A DNA stretch of 9,560 bases from Bacteroidaceae bacterium (GTDB lineage: Bacteria; Bacteroidota; Bacteroidia; Bacteroidales; Bacteroidaceae), in contig JAFYYO010000438.1 of the NCBI GenBank assembly GCA_017557475.1, forward strand, positions 1 through 9,560, given 5' to 3'. Every line of letters starts with the position of its first letter. Positions within the stretch are counted from its first letter, which is position 1. Shown piece by piece: positions 1 to 7,170 of the stretch. The notes under the pieces were generated by a model, which was not told the origin of the DNA, did no database searches, and saw only the letters and a program-made list of their open reading frames with translations. Position numbers and translations under genes: made by a program.

Positions 1-1
1 C

Positions 2-1135
2 GAAGAAGGTGGCAAGTTCCACGCCTTTCGCTCGTTGGTGGACGGTTTCGAGACGTTTGCTTTCGTTCCGAACACAACCAGCCGCGTAGGAAGCGTGAAC
101 ATTCACGATGCTATCGACAGCAAGCGCATCATGAGTTTTGTGGTGATCGCTTTGCTGCCAGCTCTGTTCTTCGGAATGTTCAATGTGGGTTACCAGAACG
201 CTCTTGCTTGCGGAAAGCTTGCTGAGGCAACGTTCTGGGGCATGTTCTGGTACGGCTTCTTGGCCGTGCTGCCAAAGATTATTGTCAGCTACGTTGTAGG
301 TCTCGGCATCGAGTTCGTGGTTGCTCAATGGAAGAATGAGGAGATTCAGGAAGGCTTCCTTGTATCGGGTATCATCATTCCCATGATTGTTCCCGTTACT
401 TGTCCGCTTTGGATGCTCGCTATCGCAGTTGCTTTCAGCGTTATCCTCGCTAAGGAAATCTTCGGAGGCACAGGCATGAACATCTTCAACCCAGCCCTCA
501 TCACTCGAGCTTTCCTGTTCTTCAGCTATCCTTCATGCATGACTGGCGACGCTACTGTGTGGGTTGCTCAGGACACAATCCTGGGTCTCGGCTACAAGGC
601 TACTGATGCCTTTACCGCAGCCACACCTCTTGGCGAAGCTGCTCAAGCAGGTTTCACGGGCTTTACACCAGAAACAATCCAGAACGCCATTACCGGTCTG
701 ATTCCTGGATGTATTGGTGAAACCAGCGTGATTGCAATCGCTCTTGGCGGTTTGCTGCTTCTTTGGACAGGAGTTGCTAGCTGGAAGACGATGCTGAGTG
801 TCTTCGTAGGTGGCGCAGCAACAGGTTATCTGATGCAAGCTCTCGGCCTGACTCAGATTGAATGGTACGAGCAACTCGTTCTCGGCGGCTTTGCTTTCGG
901 TGCTGTCTTCATGGCAACCGACCCCGTTACAAGTTGTCGTACAGAATGCGGCAAGTATGTCTATGGTCTGCTCATCGGCTTTATCGCAGTCTTGGTGCGT
1001 GTCCTCAACCCAGGTTATCCTGAAGGCATGATGCTCGCCATCCTGCTGATGAACCTCTTTGCAAGTCTCATCGACTACTGCTTCGTACAGAGCAATATCA
1101 ACAAGCGTGCTAAGCGCGTATCAATTAAAAAGTAA
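2..1135 (+). CDS. nqrB: Na+-translocating NADH:quinone reductase subunit B (5' partial)
   Basis: NqrB is the large membrane subunit of the Na+-pumping NADH:quinone oxidoreductase; it carries one covalent FMN and riboflavin and forms much of the Na+ path. The frame is open at the left edge (first visible residues EEGGKFHAFRSLVDGFETFAF), so about 20 N-terminal residues are missing; 377 are visible. Family landmarks are the cytoplasmic stretch ending DAIDSKRIMSF, multiple hydrophobic helices, GGTGMNIFNPALITRAFLFF, the flavin attachment site DAFTAATPL (nt 605-631, attachment Thr codon 623-625), GETSVIAIALGG and the late ATDPVTS motif. The attachment site has Ala where the usual D-x-x-S/T-G-A-T motif has Gly. 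RnfD is the closest alternative, but the full nqrC-F set downstream settles the assignment. nqrA should lie just upstream. Confidence 0.97.
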   Translation, partial: EEGGKFHAFRSLVDGFETFAFVPNTTSRVGSVNIHDAIDSKRIMSFVVIALLPALFFGMFNVGYQNALACGKLAEATFWGMFWYGFLAVLPKIIVSYVVGLGIEFVVAQWKNEEIQEGFLVSGIIIPMIVPVTCPLWMLAIAVAFSVILAKEIFGGTGMNIFNPALITRAFLFFSYPSCMTGDATVWVAQDTILGLGYKATDAFTAATPLGEAAQAGFTGFTPETIQNAITGLIPGCIGETSVIAIALGGLLLLWTGVASWKTMLSVFVGGAATGYLMQALGLTQIEWYEQLVLGGFAFGAVFMATDPVTSCRTECGKYVYGLLIGFIAVLVRVLNPGYPEGMMLAILLMNLFASLIDYCFVQSNINKRAKRVSIKK

Positions 1136-1141
1136 ACAGAT

Positions 1142-2047
1142 ATGGCAAAGAAATTTATATGCGAACAATGCGGCCAGACATTCGAGGCTGCATCAAAGCC
1201 CGATAAGTGCCCTATCTGCGGCGCCGACGCTTCCAAGATAAAGGAAGTAAAGTCGAAGGGCATTAACACGAACGGTAATGTCTATACCTTCTGCTACGCA
1301 GCAGTAATGGTCATCATCGTTGCCTTCCTGCTGGCTTTCGTGGCTTCGGCATTGAAGAACACTCAGGAAGCCAATGTGGCAAACGATACGAAGGGACAGA
1401 TTCTTTCCGCTCTCGGCTATGATAAGGTCTCAGTCGATGTGGCTAAAGTCTATGCTGAGAAGGTGCAGGACAATCTCTTCGAAGCAGGCGAACTGAAACC
1501 TTACGAGGATAAGTTCAATACTACTTATGGCTCTCTCATCAAGGAAGGCAAGCTTCACGTCTTCACAGGCACAACTGCTGAAGGTGAGCAGGCTTATGTG
1601 CTTCCTGTTGTAGGTCGCGGTCTTTGGGGCGGCCTCTGGGGTTATATCGCTGTGAACGAGGCGAAGGACAAAGTGCTCGGCACTTACTTCTACCACGAAA
1701 GCGAGACAGCTGGCCTCGGTGCACGTATCAGCGAGAAGTGGTTCCAAGACCAGTTCATCGGTAAACCCATCTTTGGTGAGGACGGAGAGGTTGCTCTTAC
1801 AGTTGTTAAGGCAGGCTCCGCTCAGCAAGAAAACGAGGTTGATGGCGTGACTGGTGCAACCCTTACCAGCAACGGTGTTGCCGCTATGGTTAAGGACGGC
1901 CTGACTGCTTACAAGGAATTCCTCGGTGGAGCAGTTGCATCCGAGTGCCCCAATAAAGGCAAGTGCCAGAAAGAAGGTGGTTGCCCGAATGAAGGTGGAT
2001 GCCAAGGTTGCCCCAAAGAGTGTGAATCAAACAATGTTGAACAATAA
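1142..2047 (+). CDS. nqrC: NqrC with N-terminal rubredoxin-like domain and Cys-rich C-terminal tail
   Basis: NqrC holds a covalent FMN on the periplasmic side and passes electrons between the NqrD/E iron-sulfur cluster and NqrB. This 301-aa protein has four parts. Residues 5-33 are a rubredoxin-like zinc-ribbon fold with C7-x2-C10-x12-C23-x2-C26, the spacing of the rubrerythrin C-terminal domain. Residues 48-71 form the single membrane helix. Residues 75-265 are the FMN-binding domain, with the flavinylation motif DGVTGAT at 234-240 (attachment Thr240). Residues 269-294 are a tail with six cysteines (269, 275, 281, 287, 290, 294). The start is firm: it lies 6 nt after nqrB, and no ATG, GTG or TTG codon occurs in frame between the rubredoxin module and the helix. 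V. cholerae NqrC (257 aa) lacks both additions. Core identity is certain; the role of the extra modules is not known. No Shine-Dalgarno sequence precedes it. Confidence 0.96.
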   Translation: MAKKFICEQCGQTFEAASKPDKCPICGADASKIKEVKSKGINTNGNVYTFCYAAVMVIIVAFLLAFVASALKNTQEANVANDTKGQILSALGYDKVSVDVAKVYAEKVQDNLFEAGELKPYEDKFNTTYGSLIKEGKLHVFTGTTAEGEQAYVLPVVGRGLWGGLWGYIAVNEAKDKVLGTYFYHESETAGLGARISEKWFQDQFIGKPIFGEDGEVALTVVKAGSAQQENEVDGVTGATLTSNGVAAMVKDGLTAYKEFLGGAVASECPNKGKCQKEGGCPNEGGCQGCPKECESNNVEQ

Positions 2048-2053
2048 GCAAAG

Positions 2054-2059
2054 AGGAGG
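2054..2059 (+). promoter_or_regulatory. Consensus Shine-Dalgarno for nqrD
   Basis: AGGAGG lies 8 nt before the nqrD ATG. It is noted because Bacteroidota genes mostly lack such sites, and neither nqrC upstream nor the arabinofuranosidase gene downstream has one. Confidence 0.8.
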
Positions 2060-2067
2060 AAAAGAAT

Positions 2068-2694
2068 ATGAGTAAATTGTTTTCTGCTGAGAATAAAGCC
2101 GCATTCACCAATCCCCTTAACGTGAACAACCCCGTCGCCGTTCAGGTGCTCGGTATCTGTTCGGCATTGGCTGTGACCAGTCAGCTGAAGCCCGCCATCG
2201 TGATGGGTCTCTCTGTTACGGTCATTACGGCATTCTCCAACGTGATTATATCCCTGTTGCGCAAGACCATTCCCAACCGCATCCGTATCATCGTACAACT
2301 TGTGGTTGTGGCTGCTCTCGTGACAATTGTGAGCCAACTGCTCAAGGCTTATGTTTATGACGTGAGCGTACAGTTGAGCGTTTATGTAGGTCTCATCATT
2401 ACCAACTGTATCCTGATGGGTCGCCTCGAAGCCTTCGCGATGCAGAACGGCCCTTGGCCTTCGTTCCTCGACGGCATAGGCAACGGCTTAGGCTATGCTG
2501 CCATCCTCGTTATCGTAGGCTTCGTTCGCGAACTCTTCGGCTTCGGAACTCTGTTTGGCTACAATGTCATTCCTCAGTTCATGTATGACGCAGGTTATCA
2601 GAACAATGGTATGATGGTGATGCCGGCAATGAGTTTGATTATCGTAGGTTTAGTAATCTGGGCACATCGTGCTTATAATAAGGAGGAAAAGTAG
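2068..2694 (+). CDS. nqrD: Na+-translocating NADH:quinone reductase subunit D
   Basis: NqrD is a small integral membrane subunit (208 aa, close to the family's usual 210) that pairs with NqrE in inverted topology. Between them they bind a 2Fe-2S cluster within the membrane that relays electrons from NqrF to NqrC. The two expected cluster cysteines are present: C31 in [10 protein letters not shown] and C114 in [12 protein letters not shown]. The rest is hydrophobic with about six helices, including [14 protein letters not shown] and the conserved [12 protein letters not shown]. It opens with [17 protein letters not shown], typical of NqrD/RnfE. RnfE is the nearest alternative but is excluded by the neighbours. 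Its stop is 1 nt from the nqrE ATG, suggesting translational coupling. Confidence 0.97.
   Translation: MSKLFSAENKAAFTNPLNVNNPVAVQVLGICSALAVTSQLKPAIVMGLSVTVITAFSNVIISLLRKTIPNRIRIIVQLVVVAALVTIVSQLLKAYVYDVSVQLSVYVGLIITNCILMGRLEAFAMQNGPWPSFLDGIGNGLGYAAILVIVGFVRELFGFGTLFGYNVIPQFMYDAGYQNNGMMVMPAMSLIIVGLVIWAHRAYNKEEK
2681..2686 (+). promoter_or_regulatory. Consensus Shine-Dalgarno for nqrE, inside the nqrD 3' end
   Basis: AGGAGG sits within the last codons of nqrD, 9 nt before the nqrE ATG at 2696. It fixes the nqrE start against an in-frame alternative start codon at 2669, which would overlap nqrD. Confidence 0.8.
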
Positions 2695-2695
2695 T

Positions 2696-3322
2696 ATGGA
2701 TCACATGATTAGTCTCTTTGTCCGCAGCATCTTTGTGGACAACATGATATTCGCCTTCTTCCTGGGTATGTGCTCTTACCTTGCAGTATCCAAGAATGTG
2801 AAGACAGCTCTCGGTCTCGGCATCGCAGTAACCTTCGTGTTGCTCGTTACCGTTCCCGTCGATTATGCTTTGCAGACCTATGTCCTCGGTCCTGATGCAA
2901 TTGTGGCAGGTGTTGACCTAACCTTCCTCGCTTTCATCTTGTTCATTGCAGTTATTGCAGGTATGGTACAGTTGGTGGAGATGATAGTGGAGCGCTTCAG
3001 CCCGTCGCTTTATGCGTCTCTGGGTATCTTCCTGCCTCTTATCGCTGTGAACTGCGCCATTATGGGTGCGAGCTTGTTCATGCAACAACGCGTTACAATG
3101 GAGCCCACGAATGCTCAGTTCATCGGCGGCTTCGGCGATGCCATTGCCTACGCACTCGGTTCAGGTATTGGTTGGCTGTTGGCTATCGTAGGCCTTGCAG
3201 CTATCCGCGAGAAGATGGCTTACACCGATGTGCCCAAGCCTTTGCAGGGTCTCGGCATTACATTCATCACAGTAGGTCTGATGGCACTTGCCTTCATGTG
3301 CTTCTCAGGTCTTAATATCTAA
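2696..3322 (+). CDS. nqrE: Na+-translocating NADH:quinone reductase subunit E
   Basis: NqrE is the membrane partner of NqrD; their four cysteines hold the intramembrane 2Fe-2S cluster. The protein is 208 aa (V. cholerae 198). The two expected cysteines are C26 in [10 protein letters not shown] and C120 in [12 protein letters not shown], with C26 and C120 matching the V. cholerae positions. Other family marks are the N-terminal [41 protein letters not shown], and the late GLAAIREKM followed by [13 protein letters not shown]. The start at 2696 is preferred because it follows AGGAGG at proper spacing and gives the standard NqrE N-terminus. RnfA is the paralogous alternative, ruled out by context. 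Confidence 0.97.
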   Translation: MDHMISLFVRSIFVDNMIFAFFLGMCSYLAVSKNVKTALGLGIAVTFVLLVTVPVDYALQTYVLGPDAIVAGVDLTFLAFILFIAVIAGMVQLVEMIVERFSPSLYASLGIFLPLIAVNCAIMGASLFMQQRVTMEPTNAQFIGGFGDAIAYALGSGIGWLLAIVGLAAIREKMAYTDVPKPLQGLGITFITVGLMALAFMCFSGLNI

Positions 3323-3326
3323 TGAA

Positions 3327-3332
3327 AGGAGG
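3327..3332 (+). promoter_or_regulatory. Consensus Shine-Dalgarno for nqrF
   Basis: AGGAGG lies 9 nt before the ATG at 3342, just after the nqrE stop. It selects this start over an upstream in-frame start codon at 3288 that lies inside nqrE. Confidence 0.8.
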
Positions 3333-3341
3333 AAACAGAAT

Positions 3342-4631
3342 ATGGATTTGAATTTGATTTTAGCCAGTATTGCTGTCTTCCTGGGCATCATACTGATATT
3401 GGTGACAATCCTGCTTGTAGCGAAGGCTTATCTTTCGCCAAGTGGCAATGTAAATGTAACGATTAACGGAAAGGACACACTCTCCGTTCCTCAAGGCGGC
3501 TCTTTGCTGAGCACATTGAGTCAGGAAGGAATCTTCCTGCCCTCAGCTTGCGGCGGTAAGGGTTCTTGCGGACAGTGCAAACTGCAAGTTCCTGTAGGCG
3601 GTGGCAACATCCTTGACTCTGAGAAAGGTCACTTCACCCGTAAGCAAATCAAGGAGAACTGGCGTCTCGGTTGCCAATGCAAAGTGAAGGGCGACCTCGA
3701 GGTTAAGGTTGACGACTCCGTAATGGGCGTTAAGGAATGGGAATGCACCGTGATTGGCAACAAAAACGTGGCAACCTTCATCAAGGAGTACAAAGTGGCT
3801 CTGCCTCCAGGCGAGCACATGGACTTCGAGCCAGGCTCTTACGCACAGATTAAGATTCCTGCATTCAAGTGCATCGACTACGACAAGGACTTCGACAAGA
3901 GCCTTATCGGCGACACTTATCTGCCTGCTTGGGAGAAGTTCGGCCTCTTCCCGCTCAAGTGTACCAACCCGCAGGAAACCATCCGCGCTTACTCGATGGC
4001 GAACTATCCCGACGAGGGCGACATCATCACCTTGAACGTTCGTATCGCTACGCCTCCAATGAAACCAAAGGAGCAAGGCGGCGGTTGGATGGATGTCAAT
4101 CCAGGTATCGCTTCCTCTTACATCTTCAGCCTTAAGCCAGGCGACAAGGTGATAATGAGTGGTCCTTATGGAGAGTTCCGTCCCGTTTATGGTTCTGGTC
4201 GCGAGATGATTTGGGTAGGCGGTGGCGCAGGTATGGCTCCTCTCCGTGCTCAGATTATGCACATGTTGAAGGGTCATGGCGTGAAGGACGAAGACCGTCA
4301 GCGTCCCATGCACTACTTCTATGGTGCTCGTGCTCTGGAGGAGATTCCTTTCCTCGACGACTTCCTGCAGCTCGAGAAGGACTTCCCCAACTTCCACTTC
4401 CACTTGGCACTCGACCGTCCCGATCCGAAGGCAGATGCAGCAGGCATCAAGTACACGCCGGGCTTCGTGGCTCCAGTAATGGGCGACACCTATTTGAAGG
4501 CACACGAGGCTCCCGAAGACTGCGAGTACTACCTCTGCGGACCTCCAATGATGGCAAAGACCGTGCTCGACCTCTTGCACTCTCTCGGTGTTGAGGACGA
4601 CATGATTCGCTTCGATAACTTCGGTGGTTAG
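3342..4631 (+). CDS. nqrF: Na+-translocating NADH:quinone reductase subunit F (NADH dehydrogenase subunit)
   Basis: NqrF is the entry point of the complex: it oxidises NADH on the cytoplasmic side and passes electrons through FAD and a 2Fe-2S cluster. Of 429 residues, 3-27 are the membrane anchor. A ferredoxin domain follows with C70, C76, C79 and C111, the same numbering as V. cholerae NqrF. The FAD motif RAYSMANY is at 215-222, the nucleotide-binding GGGAGMAP at 293-300, and CGPPMM at 399-404. The C-terminus is DNFGG, with the conserved penultimate-region Phe at 427. It is about 20 residues longer than the V. cholerae protein (408), mainly in the flavodoxin-reductase part before RAYS (around DYDKDFDKSLIGDTYLP) and in the loop after IATPPM. 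Tandem stops (TAG, TAA) end the gene and the operon. Confidence 0.98.
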   Translation: MDLNLILASIAVFLGIILILVTILLVAKAYLSPSGNVNVTINGKDTLSVPQGGSLLSTLSQEGIFLPSACGGKGSCGQCKLQVPVGGGNILDSEKGHFTRKQIKENWRLGCQCKVKGDLEVKVDDSVMGVKEWECTVIGNKNVATFIKEYKVALPPGEHMDFEPGSYAQIKIPAFKCIDYDKDFDKSLIGDTYLPAWEKFGLFPLKCTNPQETIRAYSMANYPDEGDIITLNVRIATPPMKPKEQGGGWMDVNPGIASSYIFSLKPGDKVIMSGPYGEFRPVYGSGREMIWVGGGAGMAPLRAQIMHMLKGHGVKDEDRQRPMHYFYGARALEEIPFLDDFLQLEKDFPNFHFHLALDRPDPKADAAGIKYTPGFVAPVMGDTYLKAHEAPEDCEYYLCGPPMMAKTVLDLLHSLGVEDDMIRFDNFGG

Positions 4632-4642
4632 TAAATAATAGT

Positions 4643-4685
4643 GTAGAGGGTCTGTCGGATACGGCATGCCCTCTACTGCTTTTTT
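4643..4685 (+). terminator. Intrinsic terminator ending the nqr operon
   Basis: A perfect 8-bp stem (GTAGAGGG 4643-4650 with CCCTCTAC 4669-4676) is extended by an upper stem of about five pairs (4653-4657 with 4662-4666) closing on a GATA loop. Six T residues follow at 4680-4685. It starts 11 nt after the nqrF stop. Confidence 0.88.
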
Positions 4686-4709
4686 GTGAAGACAATATCC
4701 TATTAAGCA

Positions 4710-4724
4710 TTCTCATTATGAGAA
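4710..4724 (+). repeat. Palindrome spanning the start codon of the GH51 gene
   Basis: TTCTCAT-T-ATGAGAA is a perfect 7-bp inverted repeat around one central T. The right arm begins with the ATG of the arabinofuranosidase gene. As RNA it could form only a 5-bp stem with a 5-nt loop holding part of the start codon; as DNA it could be an operator. Chance is quite possible, and function is not shown. Confidence 0.4.
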
Positions 4725-7147
4725 AGTCGTTCTTCCTTATTGCACTTTGCGCTGGCCTTTCATCTGCAGCGCAGACTTTAACCGTGGATGCGGGAAAGGT
4801 GCTCTGTCGTGTTGAGTCGCTGATATATGGCGCAGGAGCAGAGGATGTGAACCACGAGATTTATGGTGGCCTTTACGACCAGAAGATTTTCGGAGAAGGC
4901 TTCGAGGAGCCTGCATATGTCGATATAAAAGGTTTCAAAGCTTACGACGAGCAATGGAGCGTCGCTTCAGGGATGGCTGTGCTGCAGACTTCGCGTCATG
5001 GAAAACTTATCTACATGGACAAGTTGTTGACGCGTGGCACAGTCGAGGTAGAAGTGAGGATGGATGATATCAATGCCATTGCAGGTTTTATCCTCAACGT
5101 TACCAGCGCGGGCACGGGAGCAGATGCCTTCAACGGCTACGAGGTGGCTCTGAATGCCAACAAAGGCTCGTTCGTTCTGGGCAAGCATCAGCAGAACTGG
5201 CAGCCTATCTCGGACACACAGATGTCGTTTAATCCTTTGGGCGAATGGAACAAACTTCGCGTCATCATCGAGGGAGCGAAGCTGAACATCTACCTGAACG
5301 ACGACCTAATAAAGACGTATGAGGACACGAATAGTCCTTTGAGGTCGGGTTATGTTGGCTTGCGCTCTTATGGAGGTTCTGCCACATTCCGCAACTTGAA
5401 GATAGACGACCAAGACATTGTCTTCGAGGCTGACGGTCCCAGTGTCTCTGGTATGTGGACGCCATTAGGCGAGGGCGACTTCGAGGTTGATGCGTCTCAG
5501 CCTTTCACCGGCAAGCAATCGCAGAAGATGAGCGGAGCAGTCGGTACGGGTATCTACAACCAAGGTCTCAACCGTTGGGGCATCAACATAGAGAAAGACA
5601 AACCGCTTCAGGTATCTCTCTACTTGAAAGGAGATGCAACTAAGGTGCAAGTCGCCCTGCAATCGGCAAATGGCAGCAAGGAATATGCTCGCACGGAAAT
5701 CGCAGGGATAGGCGAGGGATGGAAGCGTTTTGACGTTGTACTCACTCCAAACGATGATGACCCTGCTGGCAGGTTTACGCTTGAACTGGCCGAAGAGGGT
5801 AGTGTGTGGGCCGACCAGGTGCTGCTTTGCACAGACAGCTATCCTTTCCGATCAGATCTGACGGAAGCTTTCCGAGAGGAGCACCTCACTTTCCTCCGAT
5901 ATGGCGGCACGATGGTTAATGCCAGAGAGTACATGACGAAGGATATGACAGGAAGCCGACTGGAACGTCAGCCCTACTACGGACATTGGTATCGCTTTGC
6001 TACTAACGGTTTTGCCATACCTGAGTTCGTGGAGTTTGCCCGGCTCATCGGCACTGAACCTACCTTTGCCATTAACATCGAGGACAATCCCGAAGACGTT
6101 CTTACCTTGCTTCGCGAGATAGAACCATTCGGCTTGAAGTTCATCGAGATAGGCAACGAGGAGTGCATTGGTTCGTCTGCTCGCTCCGGTTACGAGCATT
6201 ATGTGGAGCGCTACCTTGCCCTCTACGAAGCTATTCACGCGGTCTATCCCGACTTGCAGTTCATCAATTCTGCTTGGTGGCGTCCCAATGAGTTGGAGAC
6301 GATGCAATATGTCTTCGAGCAACTTGACGGCAAATGCGACTATTGGGACTATCACCCTTGGACGGAGACGCCGCAGCAAGCCGTTGCCATCGAGGCCGAG
6401 ATAGCGCAGATGAAAGAGCTTTTCTTGCAATGGAATCCGAATACGACGATGCGTTGTGCCATCTTGGAAGAGAACGGCAACACGCATGATTTGGCTCGCG
6501 CTTTGGCTCATGCCGTAATGCTCAATGTTGTTCGCCGAGCAGGTGGCTTCGTTCCTCTTGACAGCCCGGCTAATGCCTTGCAGCCTTACAAGCAGAACGA
6601 CAACGGCTGGGACCAAGGACAGATATTCTTCTCTCCGTCGCAAGTGTGGATGCAGCCCCCGTTCTATGCTCAGCAGATGGCGGCGACGAATCATCAGCCC
6701 CTCCTCGTCGAGAGCACTTGCACAACCACTTCTGGCCTCGATTATACGGCGACCCGCAACGAAAGAGGCGATACATTGGTCTTGCATGTCGTGAACTACA
6801 GAACCTCTCTCGTTAGTGCGACACTCGATTTGAAGAATTTCGGTAATGTGAGCAGCGTGAAGTACATCACTCTGACTGGAGCTCTGACTGGCGAGAATAC
6901 ACCTCAGCGCCCCACTTACATCACGCCAAAAGAAAAGACTCTCGAGCCTGGGAAGAGGGTGCCGCTGAGGTCAAACAGTTATACAGTTATTGTCATAGCA
7001 GCCGATGATTCCCAGACAAGAGTCGGGAATCTTAACGTTAACATAAAGCATAACGAAACCTCTATTTACAACCTCGCAGGGCAGCTTCTTCCTGAAGCCC
7101 GTTCAGGGGTTTGCATAGTGAATAGCAAAAAAGTAATGTATAAATAA
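4718..7147 (+). CDS. Secreted GH51-type alpha-L-arabinofuranosidase with Por-type C-terminal tail
   Basis: Probably releases arabinofuranose from arabinan or arabinoxylan (EC 3.2.1.55 by family). The 809-aa precursor begins with a signal peptide (likely cleaved near A18/Q19). The GH51 N-terminal signature follows (LIYGAGAEDVNHEIYGGLYDQ). Residues about 70-230 look like a laminin-G/concanavalin-like beta-sandwich, and 235-372 like a CBM4-type module. The TIM-barrel domain starts near 375 with FLRYGG at 392-397. GNEE at 479-482 supplies the likely acid/base Glu481; ILEENGN (582-588) holds the likely nucleophile, Glu584 or Glu585. A beta-rich C-terminal domain leads to a tail from 782 (SIYNLAGQ, later GVCIVNSKKVMYK) resembling Prevotella sorting tails. 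No Shine-Dalgarno and no canonical promoter is visible in the 32 nt between the nqr terminator and the ATG. The exact substrate cannot be read from sequence. Confidence 0.88.
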   Translation: MRKSFFLIALCAGLSSAAQTLTVDAGKVLCRVESLIYGAGAEDVNHEIYGGLYDQKIFGEGFEEPAYVDIKGFKAYDEQWSVASGMAVLQTSRHGKLIYMDKLLTRGTVEVEVRMDDINAIAGFILNVTSAGTGADAFNGYEVALNANKGSFVLGKHQQNWQPISDTQMSFNPLGEWNKLRVIIEGAKLNIYLNDDLIKTYEDTNSPLRSGYVGLRSYGGSATFRNLKIDDQDIVFEADGPSVSGMWTPLGEGDFEVDASQPFTGKQSQKMSGAVGTGIYNQGLNRWGINIEKDKPLQVSLYLKGDATKVQVALQSANGSKEYARTEIAGIGEGWKRFDVVLTPNDDDPAGRFTLELAEEGSVWADQVLLCTDSYPFRSDLTEAFREEHLTFLRYGGTMVNAREYMTKDMTGSRLERQPYYGHWYRFATNGFAIPEFVEFARLIGTEPTFAINIEDNPEDVLTLLREIEPFGLKFIEIGNEECIGSSARSGYEHYVERYLALYEAIHAVYPDLQFINSAWWRPNELETMQYVFEQLDGKCDYWDYHPWTETPQQAVAIEAEIAQMKELFLQWNPNTTMRCAILEENGNTHDLARALAHAVMLNVVRRAGGFVPLDSPANALQPYKQNDNGWDQGQIFFSPSQVWMQPPFYAQQMAATNHQPLLVESTCTTTSGLDYTATRNERGDTLVLHVVNYRTSLVSATLDLKNFGNVSSVKYITLTGALTGENTPQRPTYITPKEKTLEPGKRVPLRSNSYTVIVIAADDSQTRVGNLNVNIKHNETSIYNLAGQLLPEARSGVCIVNSKKVMYK

Positions 7148-7170
7148 TATTGTAAAAGATAAGAAAACCT

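Noticed and set aside
2..4631. Rnf complex (RnfD, G, E, A, C) instead of NQR
   Set aside because: The last gene is a ferredoxin plus FAD/NADH reductase with NqrF-specific motifs (CGPPMM, DNFGG end). Rnf has no such subunit at that position, and gene order matches nqrB-F.
3543..4667. 374-codon open frame on the minus strand across nqrF
   Set aside because: Shadow of nqrF: the plus strand carries every NqrF cofactor motif, and the minus frame runs through the nqr terminator stem.
5852..6787. 311-codon open frame on the minus strand inside the arabinofuranosidase gene
   Set aside because: It lies opposite a well-supported GH51 catalytic domain, its translation has no recognisable motifs, and it is rich in Arg/Leu/His as expected for an antisense shadow.
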